43,069 nt of DNA, taken from NCBI GenBank assembly GCA_025362795.1, contig JANYFE010000027.1, forward strand, positions 1 through 43,069, written 5' to 3'. Of the stretch, positions 21,161 to 29,571 are shown one piece after another (the first letter of the stretch is position 1; each line of letters opens with the position of its first letter). A program made the translations under genes and the position numbers. Origin of the DNA: Rhodobacterales bacterium (GTDB lineage: Bacteria; Pseudomonadota; Alphaproteobacteria; Rhodobacterales; Rhodobacteraceae). The notes beneath the pieces were generated by a model that was not told where the DNA came from, did not search any database, and saw nothing but the letters and a program-made list of their open reading frames with translations.

Positions 21161-22678
21161 ATGGCGATGACAAGTTGGCGTGCGCGGGTCGGCGCGTGGG
21201 TCGGCGGCTTTGGGATCCCTGGTGGCTTTGATGCCACCTCCGGCCAGCGCCGGTTGAAGGGCTTTGTCACATCGCGTGCCCATGTCAACGCGCTGATCGC
21301 GGCCTCCGGGCCGGAGATGAACGCCCGCGCCCGCTGGTTGGTGCGCAACAACGGCTATGCCGCCAACGCTATTGAGTCGTGGGCCGCCAACACGGTCGGC
21401 GATGGTATCAGCCCGAACTCGTCAATTGAACAGGCATCCCGCAAAGAAGCGGTGCAGCGGCTGTGGCTGGCCTGGACCGATGATGCCGATGCGGAGGGAC
21501 TGACCGATTTTTACGGGCTGCAGCGCCGCGCCGCCCGCGAGGTGTTCATGACCGGCGAGGTCTTCCTGCGGTTCCGGTCGCGCCGCCCGGAGGATGGACT
21601 AACCGTCCCCCTGCAGATCCAGATGCTGCCGTCCGAAATGTTGCCTCTCAACCACAACGTCGTGGACGGCAATGGCAATGTCATCCGTCAGGGCATCGAG
21701 TTCGACCGGGTCGGACGGCGGGTGGCGTTCCACTTCCTGCGCCGCCATCCCGGCGACAGCACCGATCCGGGCCTATCTGGCGAAACCGTCAGGGTTCCGT
21801 CATCGGAGGTTTTGCACATCATTGACCCGGTCGAGGCCGGGCAGTTGCGCGGCGTCTCGCGGTTTGCCCCCGCCATCGTGAAGCTTTTTCTGCTTGATCA
21901 GTATGACGACGCGGAACTCGACCGCAAAAAGGTGGCGGCGATGTATGCGATGTTCGTGACCTCGCCCGCACCGGACAATCCGCTTGCCCCACCCGATGAG
22001 GAATATGAGGTGGCACCCGGCCAAGTGGTTCGCCTCGATCCCGGCGAGGATGTGACCGTCAGCGCCCCAGCCGATTCCGGGTCCACCTATGAGCCCTTCC
22101 AGTATCGGACCCTGCTGCAGATCTCGGCCGCGCTCGGCATTCCCTATGGGTATCTCAGCAACGACGGGGCCAAGGGCAACTTCTCGAATTCGCGGCTGTC
22201 GCTGATCGAGTTCCGGCGCCGCGTCTCGGCTTGGCAGCATTCGGTGATGGTGTTCCAGATGTGCCGACCGGTCTGGGCTCGGTTCATGGATACCGCCGTG
22301 CTGGCCGGTGCATTGAAGCTGCCGGGCTATGACCGTCGCCGCACGGAATATCTCGCCTGCAACTGGTTGCCGACGAAATGGGATTGGGTTGATCCCTTGA
22401 AGGACGCCAATGCCGAAATCGCCCAGATCGAAGCGGGCTTGAAATCCCGCACCCAGGCCATCGCAGAGCGTGGTTATGACGCCGAACAGGTCGACACGGA
22501 AATCGCCCGCGAGCGGGAGAGGGAGAAACGCCTCGGTCTGGACTTCCGGCGCCCGGGATCCCCGGCGCAAGGGCCGGGCGGCGGGGATCCGAACGCGGAT
22601 CCGAATGCCACTGACCAAAATGCGTCCGATCCAAACGAGGACCTGCTGCCAGACCCTGCACCGCAGGAGGGGAATTGA
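21161..22678 (+). CDS. Portal protein, lambda gpB family
   Basis: This protein of 505 residues forms the dodecameric gate through which DNA enters and leaves the head. The family pattern is clear: ARWLVRNNGYAANAIESWAANTVGDGI at the N-terminus, MTGEVFLRFRSR, a VLHIIDPVEAGQLRGVSRFAPAI core, and RTLLQISAALGIPYGYLSNDG. The C-terminal tail is Pro/Asp/Asn-rich. ATG 21161 has GAAGGA 9 bases upstream; a GTG at 21155 is the alternative. The stop overlaps the protease start (TGATG). Confidence 0.95.
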   Translation: MAMTSWRARVGAWVGGFGIPGGFDATSGQRRLKGFVTSRAHVNALIAASGPEMNARARWLVRNNGYAANAIESWAANTVGDGISPNSSIEQASRKEAVQRLWLAWTDDADAEGLTDFYGLQRRAAREVFMTGEVFLRFRSRRPEDGLTVPLQIQMLPSEMLPLNHNVVDGNGNVIRQGIEFDRVGRRVAFHFLRRHPGDSTDPGLSGETVRVPSSEVLHIIDPVEAGQLRGVSRFAPAIVKLFLLDQYDDAELDRKKVAAMYAMFVTSPAPDNPLAPPDEEYEVAPGQVVRLDPGEDVTVSAPADSGSTYEPFQYRTLLQISAALGIPYGYLSNDGAKGNFSNSRLSLIEFRRRVSAWQHSVMVFQMCRPVWARFMDTAVLAGALKLPGYDRRRTEYLACNWLPTKWDWVDPLKDANAEIAQIEAGLKSRTQAIAERGYDAEQVDTEIAREREREKRLGLDFRRPGSPAQGPGGGDPNADPNATDQNASDPNEDLLPDPAPQEGN

Positions 22679-24048
22679 TGTTCCATGCGCAAATCGCCCA
22701 GCGGGCATTCAACACGCCCCTGTTGGTTGAGCCATCCAAGGCCATGGCGTTCCTGTCCGGGCTGGGGCCGCGCATCACCGGACGGCAGTTGCGGCTGGCC
22801 GGGATTGAAGTGCCGCCGGAAGATATGGCCCATGTGGCGCTGCCTGCTCGCGCCGGTATCCTGAGCAATAGCTTGGCCGAGCAATATCAGCGCGATGGCC
22901 AGACACCCTTTGCGATGGTCGACGGCATTGCGGTGATCGAAGTCTCCGGTGTGCTGGTGCATCGCGGGGCATGGATCGGGCAATCGTCCGGGCAGACGTC
23001 CTATGAGGGGATCGCGGCGCAGCTTGCGGCGGCGGCCTCAGACCCCGCCGTGCGAGGAATCGCGCTCGAGATCGACAGCTTCGGCGGCGAGGTCGCGGGC
23101 GTGTTCGACTTGGCGGATGCCATTCGGTCGGTGCGCGCCGCAAAACCGGTCTGGGCCTTTGTTGCGGAACACGCCTTCTCGGCAGGCTATGCGCTGGCGT
23201 CCCAAGCCGACCGGATCATCCTGCCCCGGACGGGTGCTGTCGGTAGCATCGGCGTCGTGGTGATGCATGCCGATCTGAGCGGCCAGCTTTCCGATGCGGG
23301 CGTGACGGTCACGCTGATCCATTCTGGCGCACACAAGGTCGATGGCAATCCATACGCGCCGCTGCCCGATCCGGTGCGGGCACGCATCCAGTCAGAAATC
23401 GACAGCATCCGCACCCTCTTCGCCGAAACCGTCGCCGTCGGTCGCGGCCGCCGCCTGAGTGCCGATGCAGCGATGGCCACTGAGGCCGAATGCTATCGCG
23501 GTGCTGAGGCCGTCGCGGCGGGGCTGGCCGATGGAGTGTCCGATCCAGCCTCTGCCTTTGCCGCCTTTGCCGACCACGTGAACCGGCGCAGTCCTTCCCG
23601 AAGCGCTGGGCCAGGCCGCGCCCCACAATCCCAACTTTCCAAGGAGAAGATGATGAAACCGAATGCCACCACCGCAACCGAAACGCCGGATCCCGAGACC
23701 CCCGAGGAACAGACGTCTCCCGCCGCTCCGGCACCCAACTCGCCCACTCCGGCCCCGGCCAGCAACGGTGATGCCGCCGCGTTCGCCCTGTCCCTGGCCC
23801 GGGCCGAGGCCGCCGAGCTGGCCACCATCGGTGCGCAGGCGGCCCGTTTGGGCGTGCACATCGACGTTGCCGAAGCCGTGCAAAAGGGCATTCGCCCGGA
23901 CGCGCTGCGCGCCTCCGTTCTGAACCAGCTGGCCGCGCGCAGCGATGCCGCTGCAATCGCCGTGGTGCCGCCGCCGAAGTCGGCCGCCCCAGAAAGCCCG
24001 CTGCTGGCCGCTGTGAAGCGTGCCGCCAGCGCTGCCAAACCCACTTGA
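22678..24048 (+). CDS. S49-family head maturation protease with C-terminal scaffold region
   Basis: Like lambda gpC, this protein of 456 residues combines a serine protease (about 75-310) with a scaffold-like tail. The protease shows IALEIDSFGGEVAG (oxyanion-strand region), EHAFSAGYALASQADRI with the likely nucleophile Ser in SAGY, GAVGSIGVV, and HKVDGNPYAP with a candidate catalytic Lys. After about residue 325 the sequence becomes Pro/Ala-rich and then helical. GGAGGGG lies about 6 bases before the ATG. An internal in-frame start at 23653 would produce the scaffold alone. Confidence 0.92.
   Translation: MFHAQIAQRAFNTPLLVEPSKAMAFLSGLGPRITGRQLRLAGIEVPPEDMAHVALPARAGILSNSLAEQYQRDGQTPFAMVDGIAVIEVSGVLVHRGAWIGQSSGQTSYEGIAAQLAAAASDPAVRGIALEIDSFGGEVAGVFDLADAIRSVRAAKPVWAFVAEHAFSAGYALASQADRIILPRTGAVGSIGVVVMHADLSGQLSDAGVTVTLIHSGAHKVDGNPYAPLPDPVRARIQSEIDSIRTLFAETVAVGRGRRLSADAAMATEAECYRGAEAVAAGLADGVSDPASAFAAFADHVNRRSPSRSAGPGRAPQSQLSKEKMMKPNATTATETPDPETPEEQTSPAAPAPNSPTPAPASNGDAAAFALSLARAEAAELATIGAQAARLGVHIDVAEAVQKGIRPDALRASVLNQLAARSDAAAIAVVPPPKSAAPESPLLAAVKRAASAAKPT
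23653..24048 (+). CDS. Nested scaffold protein (internal start in the protease gene)
   Basis: In frame within the protease gene, AAGGAG (23641-23646) is followed by two ATGs, at 23650 and 23653; the second has a 6-base gap. The product of about 131 residues would hold a Pro/Thr-rich start and a C-terminal helical domain (ALSLARAEAAELATIGAQAARLG). Lambda makes its scaffold Nu3 from an internal start in gene C in just this way. The internal ribosome site is one of the strongest in the operon, which argues for real use. Confidence 0.65.
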   Translation: MKPNATTATETPDPETPEEQTSPAAPAPNSPTPAPASNGDAAAFALSLARAEAAELATIGAQAARLGVHIDVAEAVQKGIRPDALRASVLNQLAARSDAAAIAVVPPPKSAAPESPLLAAVKRAASAAKPT

Positions 24049-24055
24049 AATCTGA

Positions 24056-24076
24056 CCGTCGCGATGCGCGCGACGG
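24056..24076 (+). terminator. Perfect hairpin between scaffold and decoration genes
   Basis: CCGTCGCG (24056-24063) and CGCGACGG (24069-24076) form an 8-bp stem with an ATGCG loop, 8 bases after the protease stop and 32 bases before the decoration-protein ATG. No long T-run follows, so it may act as a partial terminator, an mRNA-stabilising end, or a processing site that sets separate levels for the abundant capsid proteins. Confidence 0.35.
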
Positions 24077-24108
24077 CACTTTCCGTGAACCCGCAAAGGA
24101 TATGAACC

Positions 24109-24489
24109 ATGCCCACGCTGACCCAAGGCCCCTCGCAGGCCGATGTCGTCAAGATCCAGTTCGACCCGAACTACACCAACGAGGCGATCACGCTTCTGCT
24201 GGGCACAAACTACAAGGCGGGGTCCGTGCTGGGCAAGATCACCGCCAGCGGCAAATACAAGCTGGCAACGGCCGCCGGGGCCGATGGCGCGCAGATTGCG
24301 GCGGCCGTTCTGTTGAACCCGGTCGATGCCACACTTGCCGATGCCACCGGCATCATCCTGGCACGCGGCCCGGCTATCGTGTCCAAGGCCGCGCTGGTCT
24401 TCGACGCCTCGGTCAACACCGCGCCGCTGACCGCCACCAAATGGGCCGAGCTGACCACCGTCGGCATTGTGCCGCGCACCAGCGCTTGA
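24109..24489 (+). CDS. Head decoration protein, gpD-like
   Basis: This protein of 126 residues lies between the protease/scaffold and major capsid genes, the position of lambda gpD. It matches the HDPD pattern: NYTNEAITLLLGTNYKAGSVLGKITASGKY, then a small beta-rich core with AAAVLLNPVDAT, and a C-terminus with TKWAELTTVGIV. Such trimers stabilise the expanded capsid. AAAGGA lies 8 bases before the ATG. Confidence 0.92.
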   Translation: MPTLTQGPSQADVVKIQFDPNYTNEAITLLLGTNYKAGSVLGKITASGKYKLATAAGADGAQIAAAVLLNPVDATLADATGIILARGPAIVSKAALVFDASVNTAPLTATKWAELTTVGIVPRTSA

Positions 24490-24520
24490 TCACCACCCCC
24501 TCAAAACCCCGGAGACAACC

Positions 24521-25543
24521 ATGAACGCCATCATCCGCAACCCGTTTGACGCGGGCGGCTATTCGCTTGCTGAAATGACCCAAGCCATCAACATCCTGCC
24601 CAACCTTTACACCCGGCTGGGCGAGATCGGCCTCTTCGCCTTCGAAGGCATCACCCAGCGATCCGTCATCATCGAACAACTCGACGGTGCGCTGAACGTC
24701 CTGCCCTCAGTGCCTTTGGGTGCGCCGTCGACCTTGGCCACCCGGCAAGGCCGCTCGATGCGCAGCTTTGGCCTGCCGTGGATCCCGCATGACGATGTGA
24801 TCCTCGCCACCGACATTCAGGGTGTGCCCGCTTTTGGCGGGGCCGAGAACGAACAACTGGCCACCGTGATGCTGCGCAAGCTGACCCTGATGCGGAGGAA
24901 GCATGCCCAGACCCGCGAATACATGGAGATGAACGCGCTGCGCGGCATCGTGAAGGACGGCGCGGGCACGACGCTCTACAACTACTTCACCGAATTTGGC
25001 CTTGCGCAAATCTCGGTGGACTTCGTCTTGGGCACCGCCACGACCAACGTTCAGGGCAAGGTCCGCGACACGATCCGGGCGGTGGAGGACAACCTTTTGG
25101 GCGAGTCGATGATCAGCGTTTACGCGCTGGTCAGCCCGGAATTCTTCGACAAGCTGATTGGCCACGCCCTGACGCAGGACGCCTACAAGTTCTACTCCGC
25201 CACCGGTGCCCAGCCCCTGCGCCAGGACGTGCGTCGCGCTTTCCCCTTCGCGGGCATTCTCTTCGAAGAATACCGGGGTGCCGTGACCCTCTCGACCGGC
25301 ACGGCCGAACGCCTGATCCCGGCAGGTGAGGGCATCGCCTTCCCGATCGGCACCATCGACACCTTCACGACCTATGGCGGCCCGGCCAACCAGATCAGCC
25401 TCGCCAACACCGTCGGCCTGCCGCTTTATGCCCGGCAACTGATGGACGACAAGGACCGCTGGATCAACATCCTGACCGAGGCATCGATCCTGCCAGTCAA
25501 CAAGCGGCCCCGCACCGCGATCCGCCTCTTCAGTTCCAACTAA
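24521..25543 (+). CDS. Major capsid protein, lambda gpE family
   Basis: This protein of 340 residues has the gpE pattern: NPFDAGGYSLAEMTQAINILPNLYTRLGE at the N-terminus, RSVIIEQLDGALNVLPS, a long helix region QTREYMEMNALRGIVKDG, and C-terminal AFPIGTIDTFTTYGGPAN and YARQLMDDKDRWINILTE. It assembles the icosahedral shell. The ATG has GGAG 6 bases upstream. Length is usual for the family. Confidence 0.95.
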   Translation: MNAIIRNPFDAGGYSLAEMTQAINILPNLYTRLGEIGLFAFEGITQRSVIIEQLDGALNVLPSVPLGAPSTLATRQGRSMRSFGLPWIPHDDVILATDIQGVPAFGGAENEQLATVMLRKLTLMRRKHAQTREYMEMNALRGIVKDGAGTTLYNYFTEFGLAQISVDFVLGTATTNVQGKVRDTIRAVEDNLLGESMISVYALVSPEFFDKLIGHALTQDAYKFYSATGAQPLRQDVRRAFPFAGILFEEYRGAVTLSTGTAERLIPAGEGIAFPIGTIDTFTTYGGPANQISLANTVGLPLYARQLMDDKDRWINILTEASILPVNKRPRTAIRLFSSN

Positions 25544-25557
25544 CAGGGGGTTGCAGC

Positions 25558-25872
25558 ATGAACGCCTTCGCCACCGCCATGAACCTCATCTTCGCCGATG
25601 CCAACATGGCGGTGGATGCCATCTGGTTCGCCGGAGGAACTGGCCCGGGCGTTGCCGTCCGGGTCATCCGCAAGTCCCCCGACGAGATCACCCCATTTGG
25701 CGCCGGGCGCATCCTGTCAGAGACCACCCTCTTGGACGCGCGCGTGGCGGACATGCCGACGCCCGCACCGGGTGATATCATCCAGATCGGGGCCGAGGAC
25801 TTCCTGGTGCAGGGTGAGCCCAAGGCCGACCGTGAGCGCCTGATCTGGACGCTGAACACGAGGAAGCCATGA
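25558..25872 (+). CDS. Head-tail connector, gpFII-like
   Basis: This protein of 104 residues sits directly after the capsid gene with GGGGG ahead of its ATG. The beta-rich sequence (FGAGRILSETTLLDARVADM, then PGDIIQIGAEDFLVQGEPKAD) fits the gpFII/attachment family that links the head to the tail tube. The stop overlaps the next start as ATGA. Confidence 0.75.
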   Translation: MNAFATAMNLIFADANMAVDAIWFAGGTGPGVAVRVIRKSPDEITPFGAGRILSETTLLDARVADMPTPAPGDIIQIGAEDFLVQGEPKADRERLIWTLNTRKP

Positions 25873-26498
25873 AACTAGACATCAGCTTCACCCCCGACCT
25901 CGTCGCAATGATGCGCGCCGAGGTGGCGGCGGGACAAAAGGCCGTTTCGGTCACCATGGCCGAAGCAGGAACCAGCCTGAAATCCGCCTGGCGAGCGCAG
26001 ATCACCGGCGCGGGCCTCGGACAGCGGCTGGCAAACACCATCCGGTCGCAGACCTATCCCAAGGGTCGCAACAGTCTCGACGCCGCTGCACTGGTCTGGT
26101 CCAACGCCCCGGTGATCATCGGTGCGCATGACTCCGGCCCCTTGATCCGTTCCGGCAACGGCTTCTGGCTGGCCATCCCACTGCCCGCCGCTGGCAAAGC
26201 ACAGGGCGGCAAGCGCATCACGCCCGGCATGTGGGAGCAAAAGACCGGCCTCCGCCTGCGCTTTGTCTATCGCAGCCGGGGCCCAAGCTTACTGGTGGCA
26301 GACGCGGTTCGGTTGAACACCCGGGGCCGGGCGGCGGTGTCGAAGTCAAAAACCGGGCGTGGACAGGTCACCGCTCCGATATTCCTGCTGGTGCGGCAGG
26401 TGAAACTGCCCAACCGTCTCGATCTGGCGCGTGATGCCGAACGTGCACAGGCGGCCATTCCTGGCAGCATCGTGCGCAATTGGGTGGAGGTGAACTGA
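25869..26498 (+). CDS. DUF6441-like neck or minor tail protein
   Basis: This protein of 209 residues has an N-terminal helical part (VAMMRAEVAAGQKAVSVTMAEAGTSLKSAWRAQI), then a beta-rich section with SGNGFWLAIPLPAAGKA and a FVYRSRGPSLLVAD strand, and a C-terminal helix ending IVRNWVEVN. This matches the DUF6441 family of phage neck or tail-completion proteins. It overlaps its neighbour by ATGA. The late operon is broken after it by an inserted gene. Confidence 0.75.
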   Translation: MKLDISFTPDLVAMMRAEVAAGQKAVSVTMAEAGTSLKSAWRAQITGAGLGQRLANTIRSQTYPKGRNSLDAAALVWSNAPVIIGAHDSGPLIRSGNGFWLAIPLPAAGKAQGGKRITPGMWEQKTGLRLRFVYRSRGPSLLVADAVRLNTRGRAAVSKSKTGRGQVTAPIFLLVRQVKLPNRLDLARDAERAQAAIPGSIVRNWVEVN

Positions 26499-26575
26499 CT
26501 GACAGTTTGGGGCAGGACATTGATCCCAAACGCCCATGTCCGCTTGAAGATTGGACCTTGCAGCGCTAGCGTGAA

Positions 26576-26592
26576 CTCAACGGAGCGTTGAG
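26576..26592. promoter_or_regulatory. Palindrome before the inserted secreted-protein gene
   Basis: CTCAACG-GAG-CGTTGAG is a perfect 7-bp inverted repeat with a 3-base loop, 14 bases before the ATG at 26607 and followed by AGATTTT. It could be an operator, or a weak terminator that insulates the inserted gene from late transcription. Confidence 0.4.
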
Positions 26593-26606
26593 AGATTTTC
26601 GAAGAA

Positions 26607-27713
26607 ATGCGCAAGTTCCTTTTTTCTCTACCTTGGATTGCTTTGCTCGGGTTACCGGCAGGTGCTGATCCGTCGCAGCAAGTGATCGACACGGCACGCT
26701 CGGACTGCCGAGATGCATTTCTCGCTCGTGATGCAGAAGCGTACATGAATGTCGCCGCATCAATGATCGCGTGGGGCCCGCTGGAGAGCGCTAATTGGAC
26801 GAAGGAGGTCGAACTATGCCTTGCATTTGCTGACGCGATCGACGGCGCAAGCCTACAGGTGGCGCGCGCGCGTGCGGCGGCCATAACCAACGGCGGCGGT
26901 TCGACGGATAAGCCCCTTTCCAATGCAACTGAACCACAAGGAGAAGCACCTGACGGCAACACCAAGTTGTCGGATTATCTAGAACGCCTTAACGCGGGAG
27001 GGCCGGACATCGATGCGGTTGTTGCTGAAATCGCGGCGGACACAAGTCTGGCTTCGCAGGTAGGGCCCGAGCGTGACGAGCTTGAAGCTGCGCTTAAAGC
27101 ACATGTTCGACCAATTCCAGCCACGCAAGCGGAGCGTAACCTTGTCGCGTACAAAGCGTTGGCTCGGGTAAACCCGGAAAACCAGGACTATAAGGAAAAA
27201 ATTAGTCAATATGAGAGTGCCGTTGAAGTTGAAAGCGATAGGCTTAAAAAGATCGCGCGGCAGCTCGAGGGGCGTTTAGTGCGAACGGAAGCCGCCTTCG
27301 ATGGATCTTCTTGGTCAAGGCACCCATCGTCGCCGCGTTATCAAGATATCCGCAATTACGTTACGCTCTACTTAATAGAGTCGAGCACCGGCCAGAAAAG
27401 TATCGAGCTGTTCTTCAACTACACCTCTCGCAATGGGTGGCTCTTCGTCGAGAGTGCATCAATTAATATTGACGGAGAGACATCTTCCGTGCCCACAAGC
27501 CAATGGCTCCGAGACAATGACAGTGAAATCTGGGAGTTCGCGAGCATGCGAGGGGAGGCAGCGGTAACTTTGGCTCGTAAGATCGCCAAAGCGAACCGCG
27601 TGGTCGTCCGCTTCAACGGCCAGCAGTTCTACGATGACTATGTCGTATCTCAGAGCGACAAGCGGGTTATCCAAGAAATGCTGGCGATGTGGGATGTCAT
27701 CTCTGCAAAATAG
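26607..27713 (+). CDS. Secreted protein of unknown function, probable moron
   Basis: This protein of 368 residues starts with a clear Sec signal peptide (MRKFLFSLPWIALLGLPAGA, cleavage likely after AGA or AGADP). The mature part is helical up to about residue 235, with charged coiled-coil-like DYKEKISQYESAVEVESDRLKKIARQ, then a beta-rich domain. I do not recognise a family. It is AT-richer than its neighbours (22 of 60 G+C at 27181-27240), has its own 100-140-base flanks with palindromes, and interrupts the otherwise tightly overlapping late operon. This is typical of a moron expressed from the prophage; an envelope role such as superinfection exclusion is possible but speculative. Confidence 0.75.
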   Translation: MRKFLFSLPWIALLGLPAGADPSQQVIDTARSDCRDAFLARDAEAYMNVAASMIAWGPLESANWTKEVELCLAFADAIDGASLQVARARAAAITNGGGSTDKPLSNATEPQGEAPDGNTKLSDYLERLNAGGPDIDAVVAEIAADTSLASQVGPERDELEAALKAHVRPIPATQAERNLVAYKALARVNPENQDYKEKISQYESAVEVESDRLKKIARQLEGRLVRTEAAFDGSSWSRHPSSPRYQDIRNYVTLYLIESSTGQKSIELFFNYTSRNGWLFVESASINIDGETSSVPTSQWLRDNDSEIWEFASMRGEAAVTLARKIAKANRVVVRFNGQQFYDDYVVSQSDKRVIQEMLAMWDVISAK

Positions 27714-27759
27714 TTGAACGGAACTCGGCACAAGTTCCCCCATGGTTAAACCCAGCATT

Positions 27760-27810
27760 GGAATATTCCCTTCTGGAAAATTCAGTTATTGATCATACGA
27801 TTCTGATCAA
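27760..27810. promoter_or_regulatory. Two palindromes after the inserted secreted-protein gene
   Basis: GGAATATTCC (27760-27769) is a perfect 10-bp palindrome. TTGATCA (27789-27795) pairs with TGATCAA (27804-27810) across 8 bases. Both lie in an AT-rich stretch between the inserted gene and the tail terminator gene. They may be binding sites or marks of the insertion boundary; no T-tract terminator is present. Confidence 0.35.
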
Positions 27811-27855
27811 GACATTCTTCTCGAAATAAATGCGAATTCTGCGGGACCCTCAGCC

Positions 27856-28278
27856 ATGCCCACTCTCCGCGAAACCATTCTCGCAACCCTGCATGCACGG
27901 CTACAAAACCTTACTGCCCACGTGTTGCGCGGCGAGGTGCTGCCCGAGTGCATTCCCGCAACGGGTCTGATCATCCTGCGAGATGGCAAGCCGGGTGACC
28001 CGGAGGTGCTGCTGTCGCCACTGACCTATATCTATGAGCATCGGGCCGAGCTGGAGGTGGTGATCCAGGCCGGGACCGGGCGCGATGTCCTGTTTGATGC
28101 GCTAATAGCAGAAATCGGCGCGGTTCTGGCGGCCGACCGCACGCTGGGCGGGTTATGCGACTGGGTCGAGGCAGAAGCGCCCGAGTCGGTCGATCTTCCC
28201 ATCGAAGGTGCGGCTTCCCTGAAGGCTGCGGTGATCACCGTGGTGCTGCACTACACCACCTCTGACCCACTGATCTGA
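27856..28278 (+). CDS. Tail terminator / tail completion protein
   Basis: This protein of 140 residues lies between the head-tail genes and the tail tube gene. It begins with a helix (LRETILATLHARLQNLTAHVLRGEVLP), then GLIILRDGKPGDPEVLLSPLTYIYEHRAELEVVIQ, and ends with a strand VITVVLHYTTSDPLI. The length and strand order match tail terminator proteins of siphoviruses (gpU-like), which stop tube growth and bind the head. Rhodobacteraceae homologues are sometimes misnamed acyl-CoA transferase. Confidence 0.7.
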   Translation: MPTLRETILATLHARLQNLTAHVLRGEVLPECIPATGLIILRDGKPGDPEVLLSPLTYIYEHRAELEVVIQAGTGRDVLFDALIAEIGAVLAADRTLGGLCDWVEAEAPESVDLPIEGAASLKAAVITVVLHYTTSDPLI

Positions 28279-28302
28279 TTTCCCTCACGAAAGGACACTG
28301 AC

Positions 28303-29571
28303 ATGGCACGCGCACAAGGAGCGCGGGCGCAGATGGCGCTTGCGTTCGAAACGGTCTACGGCACCCCACCGGGGTCCGGTTTTACCCAGATGCCCTTCAT
28401 CACCTCCTCGCTGGCGGCGGAACAACCGCTGCTGGCCTCCGAGCTACTCGGCTATGGCCGCGATCCCCGCGCGCCCTTGCTCGATGCGATCACCACCGAT
28501 GGCGATGTCGAGGTGCCCATCGATGCCGTGGGCTTCGGCTTCTGGCTGAAGGCGGCGTTCGGAGCACCCACGACGGCAGGCACCGTCGCGGCAACTGGCG
28601 CGATCACCTTCTCGGCGCAGCCTGCGGTCAACGCAACCCTGACGATCAACGGCACGGCCTTCACTTTCGTCGCCTCCGGTGCCACCGGAAACCAGGTGAA
28701 CATCGGCGCCAACTTGGCGGCGACGATGACTGCGCTGGCCGTAGCGCTGAACGCCAGCGTGGTGCCGGGCGTGGCGCTGGCGACCTATTCCAGCACCGCC
28801 ACCGCGCTGACGATGGTCTATGATGTCCTCGGCAGCACGGGGAACACGTTCACGCTGGCGGCGTCGATCTCGCCCGCGTCCAACGGCACAATATCGGCGG
28901 CGACCCTCACCGGCGGCCTGAATGCCCACACCTTCATGTCGGGCAGTTGGACCCTGCCCAGCATGTCCATCGAAGTCGCCATGCCCGAGGTCCCGCGGTT
29001 CGCGATGTATTCCGGTTGCGTTCTGGACGCGCTGTCCTGGTCGATGGATCGCTCGGGCCTCTTGAGTTCCAAGGTCATGCTGGTGGCGCAGGGTGAGACC
29101 ATCGCTGGTACAACCGCTGCGGGGACGCCTGCTGCCATTGCCCTCAAACGGTTCGGCCACTTCAACGGGGCAATCAAGCGTGATGGTGTCGCGCTGGGCA
29201 ACATCGTTTCCGCGGATGTGACCTATGCCAACAACCTTGACCGGATCGAAACCATTCGGTCAGATGCAAAGATCGACGGTGCCGACCCGACCATCGCGGC
29301 CCTCACTGGCAAGATCGAGGTACGGTTCGCTGACACGACCCTTCTGACCCAAGCCATCAATGGCACGGCAGCGGCGCTAGAGTTCAGCTACCTGCTGGGC
29401 AGCGGCGAAAGCCTGACGCTGACCGCGCATGCGGTGTATCTCCCCCGACCGCGCATCGAGATCAAAGGCCCAAAAGGCGTGCAGGCCAGTTTCGATTGGC
29501 AAGCAGCCCTCGCCATCAGCCCCGCCCGCATGTGCACCGTCGTTCTCGTCAACAGCATCGGAGGTTACTGA
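28303..29571 (+). CDS. Tail tube (major tail) protein with inserted beta domain
   Basis: This protein of 422 residues begins MARAQGARAQMALAFETVYGTPPGSGFTQMPF, typical of tail tube proteins of this phage group. A domain at about 95-210 (AVNATLTINGTAFTFVASGATGNQVNIGANLAATM) is a module seen inserted in several phage structural proteins and is absent from shorter tube proteins. The core resumes with FMSGSWTLPSMSIEVAMPEVPRF. AAAGGA lies 7-8 bases before the ATG. The stop is next to the chaperone start. Confidence 0.85.
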   Translation: MARAQGARAQMALAFETVYGTPPGSGFTQMPFITSSLAAEQPLLASELLGYGRDPRAPLLDAITTDGDVEVPIDAVGFGFWLKAAFGAPTTAGTVAATGAITFSAQPAVNATLTINGTAFTFVASGATGNQVNIGANLAATMTALAVALNASVVPGVALATYSSTATALTMVYDVLGSTGNTFTLAASISPASNGTISAATLTGGLNAHTFMSGSWTLPSMSIEVAMPEVPRFAMYSGCVLDALSWSMDRSGLLSSKVMLVAQGETIAGTTAAGTPAAIALKRFGHFNGAIKRDGVALGNIVSADVTYANNLDRIETIRSDAKIDGADPTIAALTGKIEVRFADTTLLTQAINGTAAALEFSYLLGSGESLTLTAHAVYLPRPRIEIKGPKGVQASFDWQAALAISPARMCTVVLVNSIGGY

